This document shows positions 7,802 through 14,428 of a stretch of 34,678 nucleotides of DNA, one piece after another. The number at the start of each line of letters is the position of its first letter. Position 1 is the stretch's first letter. The notes beneath the pieces are model-generated. The model was not told the origin of the DNA. It was given only the letters and a program-made list of their open reading frames with translations, and searched no databases. The DNA comes from Anaerolineales bacterium (GTDB lineage: Bacteria > Chloroflexota > Anaerolineae > Anaerolineales > UBA6663). The stretch lies in NCBI GenBank assembly GCA_020845955.1, contig JADLEU010000128.1:1-34678 (forward strand), read 5' to 3'. Position numbers and translations under genes: made by a program.

Positions 7802-9016
7802 CTAGCCCACGGCAATTCGCAGCAGCATCTTCGGCGAAATGCCCTGGCCGGGATCGATGTTGCCCAGGCAAACGTTGACGAGTGTCGTGCGGAAGTCCGC
7901 GTGCCGCCGGGCCGCCCGGCCGGCACGATTGAGCAACCACGGACGGAAGTAGAAGTCGCGCACCCGGCAGATGGTGAGGAACGCGCGCTGGAACCGCGCC
8001 CGCATGGCGGCGGTGAAGCGGGCCGCCACTGCCTCGGGCGCAGCGCCGCGTTGCAGCGCCTCGTCCAGCGCCTCGGCCGCCACCTCGGCCGACTCAAGCG
8101 CGTAATCGATCCCTTCGCCTGTCAGGGGGTTGACCAGACCGGCCGCCTCGCCCACCAGCAGCAGACCCGGAAACGCCAGGCGGGCCGTCGGGAAGTCAAA
8201 GCGCAGCGGGTAACCCTTGACCGGCCCATTCATCGTAGCCCGCGCCACACGCCGGGCCATGAGCGGATTGGCCAGAAAGGTGTCGAGCACCTGGCGTGGC
8301 GAGTTGCGCAGCGGCGGCTGGCCGCGGCTGACGAAGTATCCCGCGCCCACGTTGGCGGCCCTGGCCGAGATGGGGAAGACCCAGCCATAGCCGGGCAGCG
8401 GCACCGACTCGAGGTGGAACTCGATATAGTCGCTGACCTGGCCCAGACCCTCGTAATAGGCGCGCGCCGCGCGGCCAAAGAGCGGTGGACCGGCCAACAG
8501 CTTGGCCCGCTCCTGCAGCGCCACGGAGGCGCCCGTGGCCAGCACGGTGTGGCGCGCGCGCAGCTCCAGCGGCCCGGCGGCCGAGCGCGCCTGGACCCCC
8601 ACAATGCGATCGCCGTCGCGCAGCACGTCGAGGGCTTCTACCCGGTCGCGATAGGCCGCGCCCGCGGCCAGGGCCTGCCGGCGCAGCAGATCGTCGAGCT
8701 GATAACGCGGCAGCACCACGATGAAGCGCGGCAGATCGCCGCGCGACGGGATCGGCGCGGAGACCGGCAGGCCATCGGGCGTGAACAGGTGGATGCCGTT
8801 GATCCGGCAGCCGGCCGCGGCTACCCGGTCGAGCAAGCCCAGCGTGCGCAGCACGGCCAGGGCACGCGGGGTCAACCCGTCGCCGCAAGTCTTGTCGCGC
8901 GGAAAGGGGCTCTTATCGATCAAGAGCACGTCGCGCCCCTGGCGGGCCAGGAAGTGAGCGAGGCTCGATCCGGCCGGGCCGGCGCCGACGATGACCACAT
9001 CGTGGATGGGCGTCAT
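7802..9016 (-). CDS. Geranylgeranyl reductase family FAD-dependent oxidoreductase
   Basis: This 404-residue flavoprotein resembles the geranylgeranyl/digeranylgeranyl reductase group (FixC/ChlP-like), which saturates isoprenoid double bonds in lipids, quinones or carotenoid-type side chains. It has the FAD dinucleotide motif GAGPAG at 11-16, the family motif PFPRDKTCGDGLTPRAL, and the second FAD motif LLVGEAAGLVNPLTGEGIDYALES. The ATG at 9016 gives a protein that starts with beta-1; the open frame upstream is antisense to a crotonase and was excluded. A TATAAT lies on the minus strand only 7 nt before this ATG, so the mRNA may be leaderless. The isoprenoid substrate is not readable; a membrane-lipid or menaquinone precursor is plausible. 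Confidence 0.9.
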   Translation of the reverse strand: MTPIHDVVIVGAGPAGSSLAHFLARQGRDVLLIDKSPFPRDKTCGDGLTPRALAVLRTLGLLDRVAAAGCRINGIHLFTPDGLPVSAPIPSRGDLPRFIVVLPRYQLDDLLRRQALAAGAAYRDRVEALDVLRDGDRIVGVQARSAAGPLELRARHTVLATGASVALQERAKLLAGPPLFGRAARAYYEGLGQVSDYIEFHLESVPLPGYGWVFPISARAANVGAGYFVSRGQPPLRNSPRQVLDTFLANPLMARRVARATMNGPVKGYPLRFDFPTARLAFPGLLLVGEAAGLVNPLTGEGIDYALESAEVAAEALDEALQRGAAPEAVAARFTAAMRARFQRAFLTICRVRDFYFRPWLLNRAGRAARRHADFRTTLVNVCLGNIDPGQGISPKMLLRIAVG

Positions 9017-9023
9017 GGACGAG

Positions 9024-9029
9024 ATTATA
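9024..9029 (-). promoter_or_regulatory. Perfect -10 box, probable leaderless start of the flavoprotein gene
   Basis: On the minus strand the hexamer TATAAT is followed by seven bases (CTCGTCC) and then the ATG at 9016. A transcript starting 6-7 nt after this box would begin at or next to the ATG. No clear -35 is seen. Confidence 0.5.
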
Positions 9030-9137
9030 CGCGAATGGGCGCGGCGGGAGCTTTGCCCGCCAGCGGCGCCGCGGCACGCGGTGACCATCCTTGGCCCGCG
9101 GCCGCGGCGATCACGCTGCCACTGCCGCGCTGAGCCT

Positions 9138-10103
9138 CTAGTCCTCGGACAAGCCCTTTCCGCACCGGCCGCAAAATGTGAACTCTTCAGGCAGGTTCTG
9201 CGCACCGCAGTGGGGGCAGGCGGCCAACGGCGGGCCCCAGAAGTACTCCGGGTGCTGGTCAGCGGCATAGGCGCGGCGCAGCGCGTCGTAGTCGGGGCGC
9301 CGTTTCTCGATGAAAGAGCGTTCACCTTCGTGGGTCTCGGGCGCCAGGTTGTGGATCGCCAACCAGTCACGGGCGTGGCCGATGGTGATGCTCCAGATGA
9401 AATCGCGCCAGGTGTTCAACTGCTGTTTCGTGTAGCGCGTGGCTTCGGGCAGTTTGCGGTAGAGCTTCTCGGCCATGCTGTCCACGGCCGCGTCGAGCCG
9501 CGCGCGGGGCACAACTTGGTTGACCAGGCCCCACTCCAGCGCCTTGGCCGCCGAGATCTCCTCGTTGAGCAGCAAGACCTCGCGCGCCCGCCGGTCACCG
9601 ACGATGAGGGGCAGAAACTGAGTGGCGCCGGCCGCGGCCACGCTGCCGTGGCTGGCGCCAATCTGGCGGATGTAGATGTCGTCGGCGGCGATGGCCAGGT
9701 CGCAGGACAGATTGAACTCATTGCCGCCGCCGACCACGATGCCGTTGAGGCGGGCCAGGGTGGGCTTGCCCAGGTTGCGCAGGCGGTCGTGGCACTCGAT
9801 GAAATCGGCCATCCATTTGTGGTAGTCGCGCGGGCGGGCCAGGAAGGCCTGCTGTTCTTTCAGGTCGGCGCCGGTGCAGAAAGCGCGTTCGCCGGCCCCG
9901 GTTAGCACCAGCACGGCGATCGCGTCGTCGTAGCCGGCGTCGCGCAGCGCCAGGCTGATCTCGCGCAGCATGGGGCCGTTAACGCAGTTGTGAACTTCCG
10001 GGCGGTTGAAGGTCAGCGTGGCACGATAGCCGCTTTTTTCATAGCGGATGTGCTGGAAGCCGAAAGACTCGGCCGGCTGGCCAGCATATAGGCGATCGGA
10101 CAT
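9138..10103 (-). CDS. Crotonase with C-terminal zinc ribbon (BamA-like)
   Basis: This 321-residue protein is a crotonase (AFCTGADLKEQ at 75-84; E129 in VVGGGNEFNLSCD) with an extra C-terminal zinc ribbon, C296-x2-C299 and C311-x2-C314. The second catalytic glutamate of hydratases is absent: the equivalent region reads RQIGASHGSVAAAGATQFLP, with Gly149 or a neighbour at that position. In wording this region resembles 6-oxocyclohex-1-ene-1-carbonyl-CoA hydrolases (BamA/Oah) more than EchA, so it may hydrolyse a ring or C-C bond rather than hydrate an enoyl-CoA; this is inference from memory of the family. The ATG at 10103 follows AGAAAGG, 15 nt after the YbaK stop, so it belongs to the operon that starts with peptidase-MA. 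Confidence 0.85.
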   Translation of the reverse strand: MSDRLYAGQPAESFGFQHIRYEKSGYRATLTFNRPEVHNCVNGPMLREISLALRDAGYDDAIAVLVLTGAGERAFCTGADLKEQQAFLARPRDYHKWMADFIECHDRLRNLGKPTLARLNGIVVGGGNEFNLSCDLAIAADDIYIRQIGASHGSVAAAGATQFLPLIVGDRRAREVLLLNEEISAAKALEWGLVNQVVPRARLDAAVDSMAEKLYRKLPEATRYTKQQLNTWRDFIWSITIGHARDWLAIHNLAPETHEGERSFIEKRRPDYDALRRAYAADQHPEYFWGPPLAACPHCGAQNLPEEFTFCGRCGKGLSED

Positions 10104-10118
10104 GGCAACCTTTCTGGG

Positions 10119-10628
10119 CTAGGCTTGCGCGGCGGCCGGCCGTGGGCCGGCGACCTCTACGATCTCGGCCGGCGTGACGCGCAGGAGCTCGGCCGGCGTA
10201 ATGCGCAGCAGGGCGTCGAGCGCGCCGCCGCCGGCATACACTTCGGGCTGCGCCAAAACGCGCGCGTCCATCAAGGTGCGCAGCGGGCGCGGATAGCCCA
10301 GGGGCGGCACGGCGCCGACCGCATAGCCGGTCAGGGCCAGCACTTGCGCCGGGCCGGCCAGCTTGAGGCGGCGGCGCGAGATGCCCAGGCTGCCGGCGAC
10401 GCGCCGGTAATCGACCCGGTGGGCGCCGTTGGCCACGACGATGACGGCCGGCGTCTCGCCGCCGTCCGGCCCCTCCACCAGAAACAAAACGGACTTCGCG
10501 ATGCGTTCGACCGGGACGCCCAGCACCCGCGCGGCTGCCTCGACGGTGGGGGTAGGCTCGGGCAGGCGCAGGAGTTCAGCCTGCACCCCCCGCGCGCGGA
10601 GGAAGGCTTCCAGGTCGCGGTCGTCCAT
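10119..10628 (-). CDS. YbaK/ProX-domain aminoacyl-tRNA deacylase
   Basis: The 169-residue protein has the YbaK/Cys-tRNA(Pro)-deacylase fold, which removes wrongly attached amino acids from tRNA. Signatures seen: PTPTVEAAARVLGVPVERIAKSVLF with the conserved K45, VIVVANGAHRVDYRRVA, and the GYAVGAVPPLG loop at 101-111. The start codon was placed at ATG 10628 because it overlaps the upstream stop (TGATG) and the protein then begins in phase with the family. The C-terminal tail contains a duplicated octapeptide (LLRITPAE/LLRVTPAE) encoded by a 24-bp tandem repeat. Which tRNA it edits cannot be deduced. Confidence 0.88.
   Translation of the reverse strand: MDDRDLEAFLRARGVQAELLRLPEPTPTVEAAARVLGVPVERIAKSVLFLVEGPDGGETPAVIVVANGAHRVDYRRVAGSLGISRRRLKLAGPAQVLALTGYAVGAVPPLGYPRPLRTLMDARVLAQPEVYAGGGALDALLRITPAELLRVTPAEIVEVAGPRPAAAQA
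10164..10211 (-). repeat. 24-bp tandem duplication inside the YbaK-type gene
   Basis: Two adjacent 24-bp units (10164-10187 and 10188-10211, each beginning CTCGGCCGGCGT on the plus strand) differ at a few bases and encode LLRITPAE then LLRVTPAE. The duplication is in frame. Confidence 0.7.
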
Positions 10629-10996
10629 CAGCGCTTGGGCGCGACGCCCGCGGCCAGCGGCTGCTGGCCCGGCGCCGGGACATCCTCCATGTGCTCGGCA
10701 AACAAGAGCGTGGCTAGCTTGGGCGCCAACTGCACCAGGCACTGCCCGGCCGCCACGCCCTCGGGCGAAGCCATGGCAGCCGCCAGCGCCGCCCGGCTGG
10801 CGAAGTGCAGTTCATGCACCAGATAGATTTCGACTGGCCCGGCCGGGCCGCCGTGCGTGTGGCTGACGACGACCCGCTTCAAGCCCGGCAGGCGCTCAGC
10901 CAGCGGGACAAACTGCTCCGACCAGCGCCGCTCAAACGCGGGCGGATCGGGCGGTTGGCTGAAAAGGATGACCAGCTTGTAGGTGTTGGCCGTCAT
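10628..10996 (-). CDS. EthD-like dimeric alpha/beta-barrel protein
   Basis: This 122-residue protein resembles the EthD family (small ferredoxin-like dimeric barrel). It has the expected start (YKLVILFSQPPDPPAFERRW), the central PGLKRVVVSH strand, and a YLVHELHFASRAALAAAMASPEG segment followed by a terminal strand ending near LLFAEH. Family members act in small-molecule degradation or as accessory proteins, but no active residue can be assigned. Its ATG overlaps the peptidase-MA stop (ATGA) and its TGA overlaps the ATG of the YbaK-type gene, so the three are probably translated together. A proline/alanine-rich tail follows the fold. Confidence 0.78.
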   Translation of the reverse strand: MTANTYKLVILFSQPPDPPAFERRWSEQFVPLAERLPGLKRVVVSHTHGGPAGPVEIYLVHELHFASRAALAAAMASPEGVAAGQCLVQLAPKLATLLFAEHMEDVPAPGQQPLAAGVAPKR

Positions 10997-12786
10997 CGCT
11001 CAGTCCCGAGCCCGCGCGGGCGCGGCCAGGAGCGGCTGCCAGCCAGCAGCTCCCAGCCACCGGCGGCGCGCACCAGCGTCAGGCGGTCAAGCCGCGGCCA
11101 CTCGCGAATGGCAGCCACTTCGGCCGACCGGCCGTTGAGGGAGATGGCCTGCGCTTCGTAACCAGCCAGCAACAGCTCCGAGACCAGGCGCAGGTGGTCG
11201 GCGGCCAGGGGCACGGCCAGCAGATCGCCGGTATCGAGGGCGGCGTTGACAGCGGCGAGCAGGTCCGACGCGCGGCCATAATCGGCGGCGTACAGCGCGC
11301 GGCCGGCCCCGACCAGCATGACTTCCAGCGCGATGTTGTCGGGGGCGCGTGGGTGGCGCAGGAAGTCGGCCACCAGTCCGCGCTGCCGGGCGCTTCGGGC
11401 GTCGGGCAGCCAGGCGGCCAGGAAATAGGCGGAGGGGTCCTTAAGGTACTGATAGCGGCGCAGCGTATCGAAAAAGGCAACCGTCAGGCGCAGATCCTCG
11501 ATCTCGGCGGCGGTAGGCCGCAGCCCAGCCAGATAGCCCAGCCATTCGGTTTCCATCTCTGCGAGCGTGAGGCCGTAATGCGCGCGCAGCCCGGCATCCA
11601 GAATGGCCGCATCGGACGGCGCCGGCTGGAACGAGGCGTACATCTCCAGGAATCGGTCCCAGCCGTCGCGATCGACCAGGTACTGGATAAAGGCGCCAGC
11701 CTGGAGATAGCCAATCTCGTGCTGGGCGGGGTAAAAGCGGTTGGCCAGCACTGCCAGCGGGACGTATTGATTGAGGGCCACGGCCGCGGCGGCGCGCTCG
11801 GGGAGCGGCTCGAGCTTGAAGTGGCCGCCCGCCACGTACACCGCCAGGCCCTCCGTCATCATGGTCGGCCTGGATTGCGAGAGGCGGCGGTCGAGGATGT
11901 GAGTGCTTTCGTGAGCAAAGATGCTGAAGAGCTCGGTGACGGCCGGGTTACGATCGAGATAGCTCAGCGCGATTTCGCTGGAGGCAAAACCGCCGTGACC
12001 TAGCAGGCGGCTGACCAGGTTGAAGACGACCTTTTGCTGCTGGGTAACGTCCAGCACTTGGGCCACGTGGGCAAAGGCCGCATCGGCCTCGGCGCGGATC
12101 AGGTCAAGGTCACGCGCCGCGGCAGTGCCGGTCAGGTAGTGAAAGATGCAGCAGGCGCTCTCGGCCTGTGCCCACCTGGCCGCCGGCTCAGGATCAAGGC
12201 GCTCGGCCGCCGGAAGTAAGGTGACGGTTACGGCCAACTCTTGCTCAGGCGGCGGGTCGCCCTCGCCGGCCGAGGCCGGGGCCACCACCACCACCAGCGT
12301 CTGCGCGCCCTCGCGGCCGGTGGTGTCCCATACCCACGTAAACGTCGCCTGAAGCCGCCCCCCCAAGCCAAATGGGCGGAAGTTGGCGATCGCCAGGGGC
12401 GGGCCGGAGCGAGAGTCGAGGTAGAGCCTCACTGGCGCGCCATCCCAGTTGTGGGGCGCATCATGGGCCAGCACCTCAATGCTGACGACATCGCCTGAGT
12501 AAAGGCGCGGGTCGGGGTGAAAACGCACGCTCTCGGCGGTGAGGCGGTACTCGCCCGTGAGCGTGGAAGGCGCGGCCCGGGTTGGCGCGGGCCGGGTGGC
12601 GGCCGGCGTTGCCGTGGGCGCCAGCGCCAAGGTGGGCTGCACGGCGAGGGTGAGCGCCGGCGCTGGCGTGGAGGACGGCACTGCGACAGAGGCTGTCGAG
12701 GCGGCCGGGGTGGGCGTTGGCGGCGTGGGCAGCAGAAAGCTGCAGGCCAGCGTCGCGACCAGAAGCAGGGGCAGCCACTTGCGCAT
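10993..12786 (-). CDS. Secreted peptidase-MA-like gluzincin metalloprotease
   Basis: The 597-residue protein has an N-terminal hydrophobic signal (about 4-19) ending at C15, a weak lipobox context (TLAC), followed by a Pro/Thr/Ala-rich linker to residue 75. A beta-rich domain covers about 78-195. The catalytic part carries HESTH at 292-296 with a third ligand E312 in EGLAVY, typical of peptidase-MA zinc proteases acting outside the membrane. A helical C-terminal half follows. The start at ATG 12786 is chosen over the GTG at 12804 because the signal peptide then begins correctly and a TAGAAT box lies 8 nt before it. First gene of an overlapping set with EthD-like and YbaK-type genes. Substrate unknown. 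Confidence 0.85.
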   Translation of the reverse strand: MRKWLPLLLVATLACSFLLPTPPTPTPAASTASVAVPSSTPAPALTLAVQPTLALAPTATPAATRPAPTRAAPSTLTGEYRLTAESVRFHPDPRLYSGDVVSIEVLAHDAPHNWDGAPVRLYLDSRSGPPLAIANFRPFGLGGRLQATFTWVWDTTGREGAQTLVVVVAPASAGEGDPPPEQELAVTVTLLPAAERLDPEPAARWAQAESACCIFHYLTGTAAARDLDLIRAEADAAFAHVAQVLDVTQQQKVVFNLVSRLLGHGGFASSEIALSYLDRNPAVTELFSIFAHESTHILDRRLSQSRPTMMTEGLAVYVAGGHFKLEPLPERAAAAVALNQYVPLAVLANRFYPAQHEIGYLQAGAFIQYLVDRDGWDRFLEMYASFQPAPSDAAILDAGLRAHYGLTLAEMETEWLGYLAGLRPTAAEIEDLRLTVAFFDTLRRYQYLKDPSAYFLAAWLPDARSARQRGLVADFLRHPRAPDNIALEVMLVGAGRALYAADYGRASDLLAAVNAALDTGDLLAVPLAADHLRLVSELLLAGYEAQAISLNGRSAEVAAIREWPRLDRLTLVRAAGGWELLAGSRSWPRPRGLGTER

Positions 12787-12794
12787 CTTGACCG

Positions 12795-12800
12795 ATTCTA
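12795..12800 (-). promoter_or_regulatory. -10 box TAGAAT (extended TGC) before peptidase-MA gene
   Basis: On the minus strand TGCTAGAAT matches an extended -10 (five of six hexamer bases plus TGn). It ends eight bases before the ATG at 12786, which places the transcription start at or next to the start codon. Confidence 0.45.
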
Positions 12801-12808
12801 GCACGCTC

Positions 12809-14158
12809 TCAACTGCAGTAGCGAGTCACCACGTCGTAGAGCACCTGCAGGCCCCACCCCAGGCCCTCGATGGGCGCGCGCTCGTCATGGGCGTGGAACA
12901 TTTCCATCAACTTCATGCCCGGTGGCAGCTTCATCGGTGCAAATCCGTACGTGGGCACGCCCAGGGGAGCCAGATACTTGGCATCGGTCGCGGCAGACAT
13001 CATGTAGGGCAGCACGGCCGCCGCTTGGGGATCGTGGGCGCGCAGGCTGTCGGCCATGAGCTTGAACAGCGGCGTGTCGTGCGTGATCTGCAAGGGCGGC
13101 GCCTCGAGCGCGACCTCGAACTCGAATTGGGCTCCCAGCAGGCCGCGCAACTCGGCCAGAAAGCTGTCGGTGGTAAAACCGGGCAGGATGCGGCCGTCGA
13201 GCGTCGCCTCGGCCACGGCCGGGATCACGTTGGTCTTGTAGCCGGCCGCCAGGCCAGTGGGCGTGGCCGTGTTGTGCAGCAGCGCGTACAAGAAGGGTTG
13301 GAGGTCGTTGTCCTTGAGCTCTACCTGGAAGGCCCGCTCGGCTTCCACCGGCGACTTGAGGCTGTGCAGCAGCCGCCCCATCGGCGAGGCGCCAGCCGCC
13401 CGGCTGGCCGCCTCAAGAAAGCCGGCCGCTGGGTTGGTGAGGTGGTAAGGCAATCCCTCTACGGCCAGACGGCGCAGCCCGCGCGCTAGATGCACCACGG
13501 CGTTATCCTGGTGCGGCATGGAGCCGTGGCCAGGACGGCCCCGGACCCGCGCCTTGAGCCAGCAGGTGCCCTTCTCGGCGACCTGGATCAGGTAGACCGG
13601 CCGCCCAGCAAAGTCCATGTTGTAGCCGCCAACCTCGCTGAGGGCAAATTCGGCCCGCAGCAGATCAGCGTGATGGCGCGCCAGCCAGGCGACGCCGTAA
13701 CCGGCTGGCCCACCGATCTCTTCGTCGGCCGTGGCGGCGAAGATCACGTCACGCTTGAGCGCCACGCCCTGGCGCTTGAGCAGCAGCATCACCATCAACT
13801 GCTCGGCCACCGTGTCTTTCATGTCGGCCGCGCCGCGCCCCCACACGCAGCCATCATGGACCTCGCCCGCAAAGGGCGGATGGGCCCAGGCCGAAGCCTC
13901 GGCTGGGACCACGTCGGTATGGCTGAAGAGCAGCAGAGGCGGAGCCTGGCCGCTGCCGGCCAGCCGCACGACCAGGTTGCCGCGGCCCGGCGCCGACTCA
14001 AGCACCAGCGGGTCGAGGCCCTCGGCGCGCAGCACACCAGCCAGATATTCGGCGGCCAGGGTCTCGTTGCCGGGGGGGTTGGTCGTGTCGAGCCGCAACA
14101 ACGCCTGCAGGTGCCGCACGACTTCGGCCGTTACGGCCGGCCAGTTCGGAGAGGACAT
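12809..14158 (-). CDS. M20-family zinc metallopeptidase
   Basis: This 449-residue protein is an M20 dipeptidase/deacylase of the CPG2/DapE/PepV type. Metal-binding residues are recognisable: H80 and D82 in LLFSHTDVVPAE, bridging D112 in GRGAADMKD, general base E146 with ligand E147 in TADEEIGG, and a C-terminal His in MFHAHDER. The lid domain lies between about 185 and 310 (GHGSMPHQDNAVVHLARGL). There is no signal peptide, so it is cytosolic. ATG 14158 is preferred over GTG 14203, because it has GGAG eleven bases upstream and a candidate -10 at 14194-14199. Its substrate (dipeptides or N-acyl amino acids) is not readable. It is divergent from the NB-ARC/TPR gene. Confidence 0.92.
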   Translation of the reverse strand: MSSPNWPAVTAEVVRHLQALLRLDTTNPPGNETLAAEYLAGVLRAEGLDPLVLESAPGRGNLVVRLAGSGQAPPLLLFSHTDVVPAEASAWAHPPFAGEVHDGCVWGRGAADMKDTVAEQLMVMLLLKRQGVALKRDVIFAATADEEIGGPAGYGVAWLARHHADLLRAEFALSEVGGYNMDFAGRPVYLIQVAEKGTCWLKARVRGRPGHGSMPHQDNAVVHLARGLRRLAVEGLPYHLTNPAAGFLEAASRAAGASPMGRLLHSLKSPVEAERAFQVELKDNDLQPFLYALLHNTATPTGLAAGYKTNVIPAVAEATLDGRILPGFTTDSFLAELRGLLGAQFEFEVALEAPPLQITHDTPLFKLMADSLRAHDPQAAAVLPYMMSAATDAKYLAPLGVPTYGFAPMKLPPGMKLMEMFHAHDERAPIEGLGWGLQVLYDVVTRYCS

Positions 14159-14193
14159 GCCGCTTGTGCTCCAATTTGGAAGGGAATGAAGGC

Positions 14194-14199
14194 ATTTTA
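14194..14199 (-). promoter_or_regulatory. Candidate -10 (TAAAAT) for the M20 peptidase
   Basis: TAAAAT on the minus strand, five of six consensus bases, about 35 nt before the ATG at 14158, with a GGAG ribosome site between them. No good -35 is present. Confidence 0.3.
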
Positions 14200-14225
14200 G
14201 CACGAGGCCGCGAAGACGAACATAT

Positions 14226-14241
14226 TAACCGACCGCTAACC
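14226..14241. promoter_or_regulatory. Direct repeat with 11-bp period between divergent genes
   Basis: The sequence TAACC occurs at 14226-14230 and again at 14237-14241, exactly one helical turn apart (on the minus strand GGTTA-N6-GGTTA). It lies just upstream of the expected -35 positions of both divergent promoters, a usual place for an OmpR/PhoB-type regulator. A third TAACC follows the plus-strand -10 at 14270-14274. Confidence 0.35.
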
Positions 14242-14263
14242 ACGAGGTATTTTGGCTCGGGTC

Positions 14264-14269
14264 TATAAT
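14264..14269 (+). promoter_or_regulatory. Perfect -10 box upstream of the NB-ARC/TPR gene
   Basis: TATAAT matches the consensus exactly in an otherwise GC-rich region; no good -35 is found 16-18 bp upstream, so an activator may be needed. Transcription from here would give a leader of about 150 nt containing two inverted repeats. Confidence 0.45.
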
Positions 14270-14290
14270 TAACCTCTCGGGCAGCCTCTC

Positions 14291-14322
14291 ACAGCGCTGC
14301 GCCCCTGGGCGAAGGGCGCTGT
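14291..14322 (+). repeat. Nested hairpin in the NB-ARC/TPR leader
   Basis: ACAGCGC at 14291-14297 pairs with GCGCTGT at 14316-14322, and inside it GCCC pairs with GGGC at 14301-14310. It can fold in the predicted leader RNA. There is no U-run behind it, so it is not a simple terminator. Confidence 0.45.
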
Positions 14323-14373
14323 TCTCCAGGCAGGCGGCTGGTAGGGCTGACACAACCAATACTTCATGCTTGG

Positions 14374-14393
14374 GCCAGGCGGATCCGCCTGGC
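14374..14393. repeat. 20-bp perfect palindrome
   Basis: GCCAGGCGGATCCGCCTGGC is its own reverse complement over all 20 bases, centred at 14383/14384 and 36 bp before the start codon at 14429. It can act as a dimer-binding operator or form an RNA stem in the leader. Confidence 0.7.
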
Positions 14394-14428
14394 GGCCAGT
14401 CACGTGATACGCGCGGAGAACGGTGCGT

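Noticed and set aside
7901-9133. A 410-codon plus-strand open frame
   Set aside because: Antisense shadow of the geranylgeranyl-reductase-type gene.
12787-12804. GTG at 12804 as start of the peptidase-MA gene
   Set aside because: It places charged residues before the signal peptide and lies upstream of the likely transcription start given the TAGAAT box at 12795-12800.
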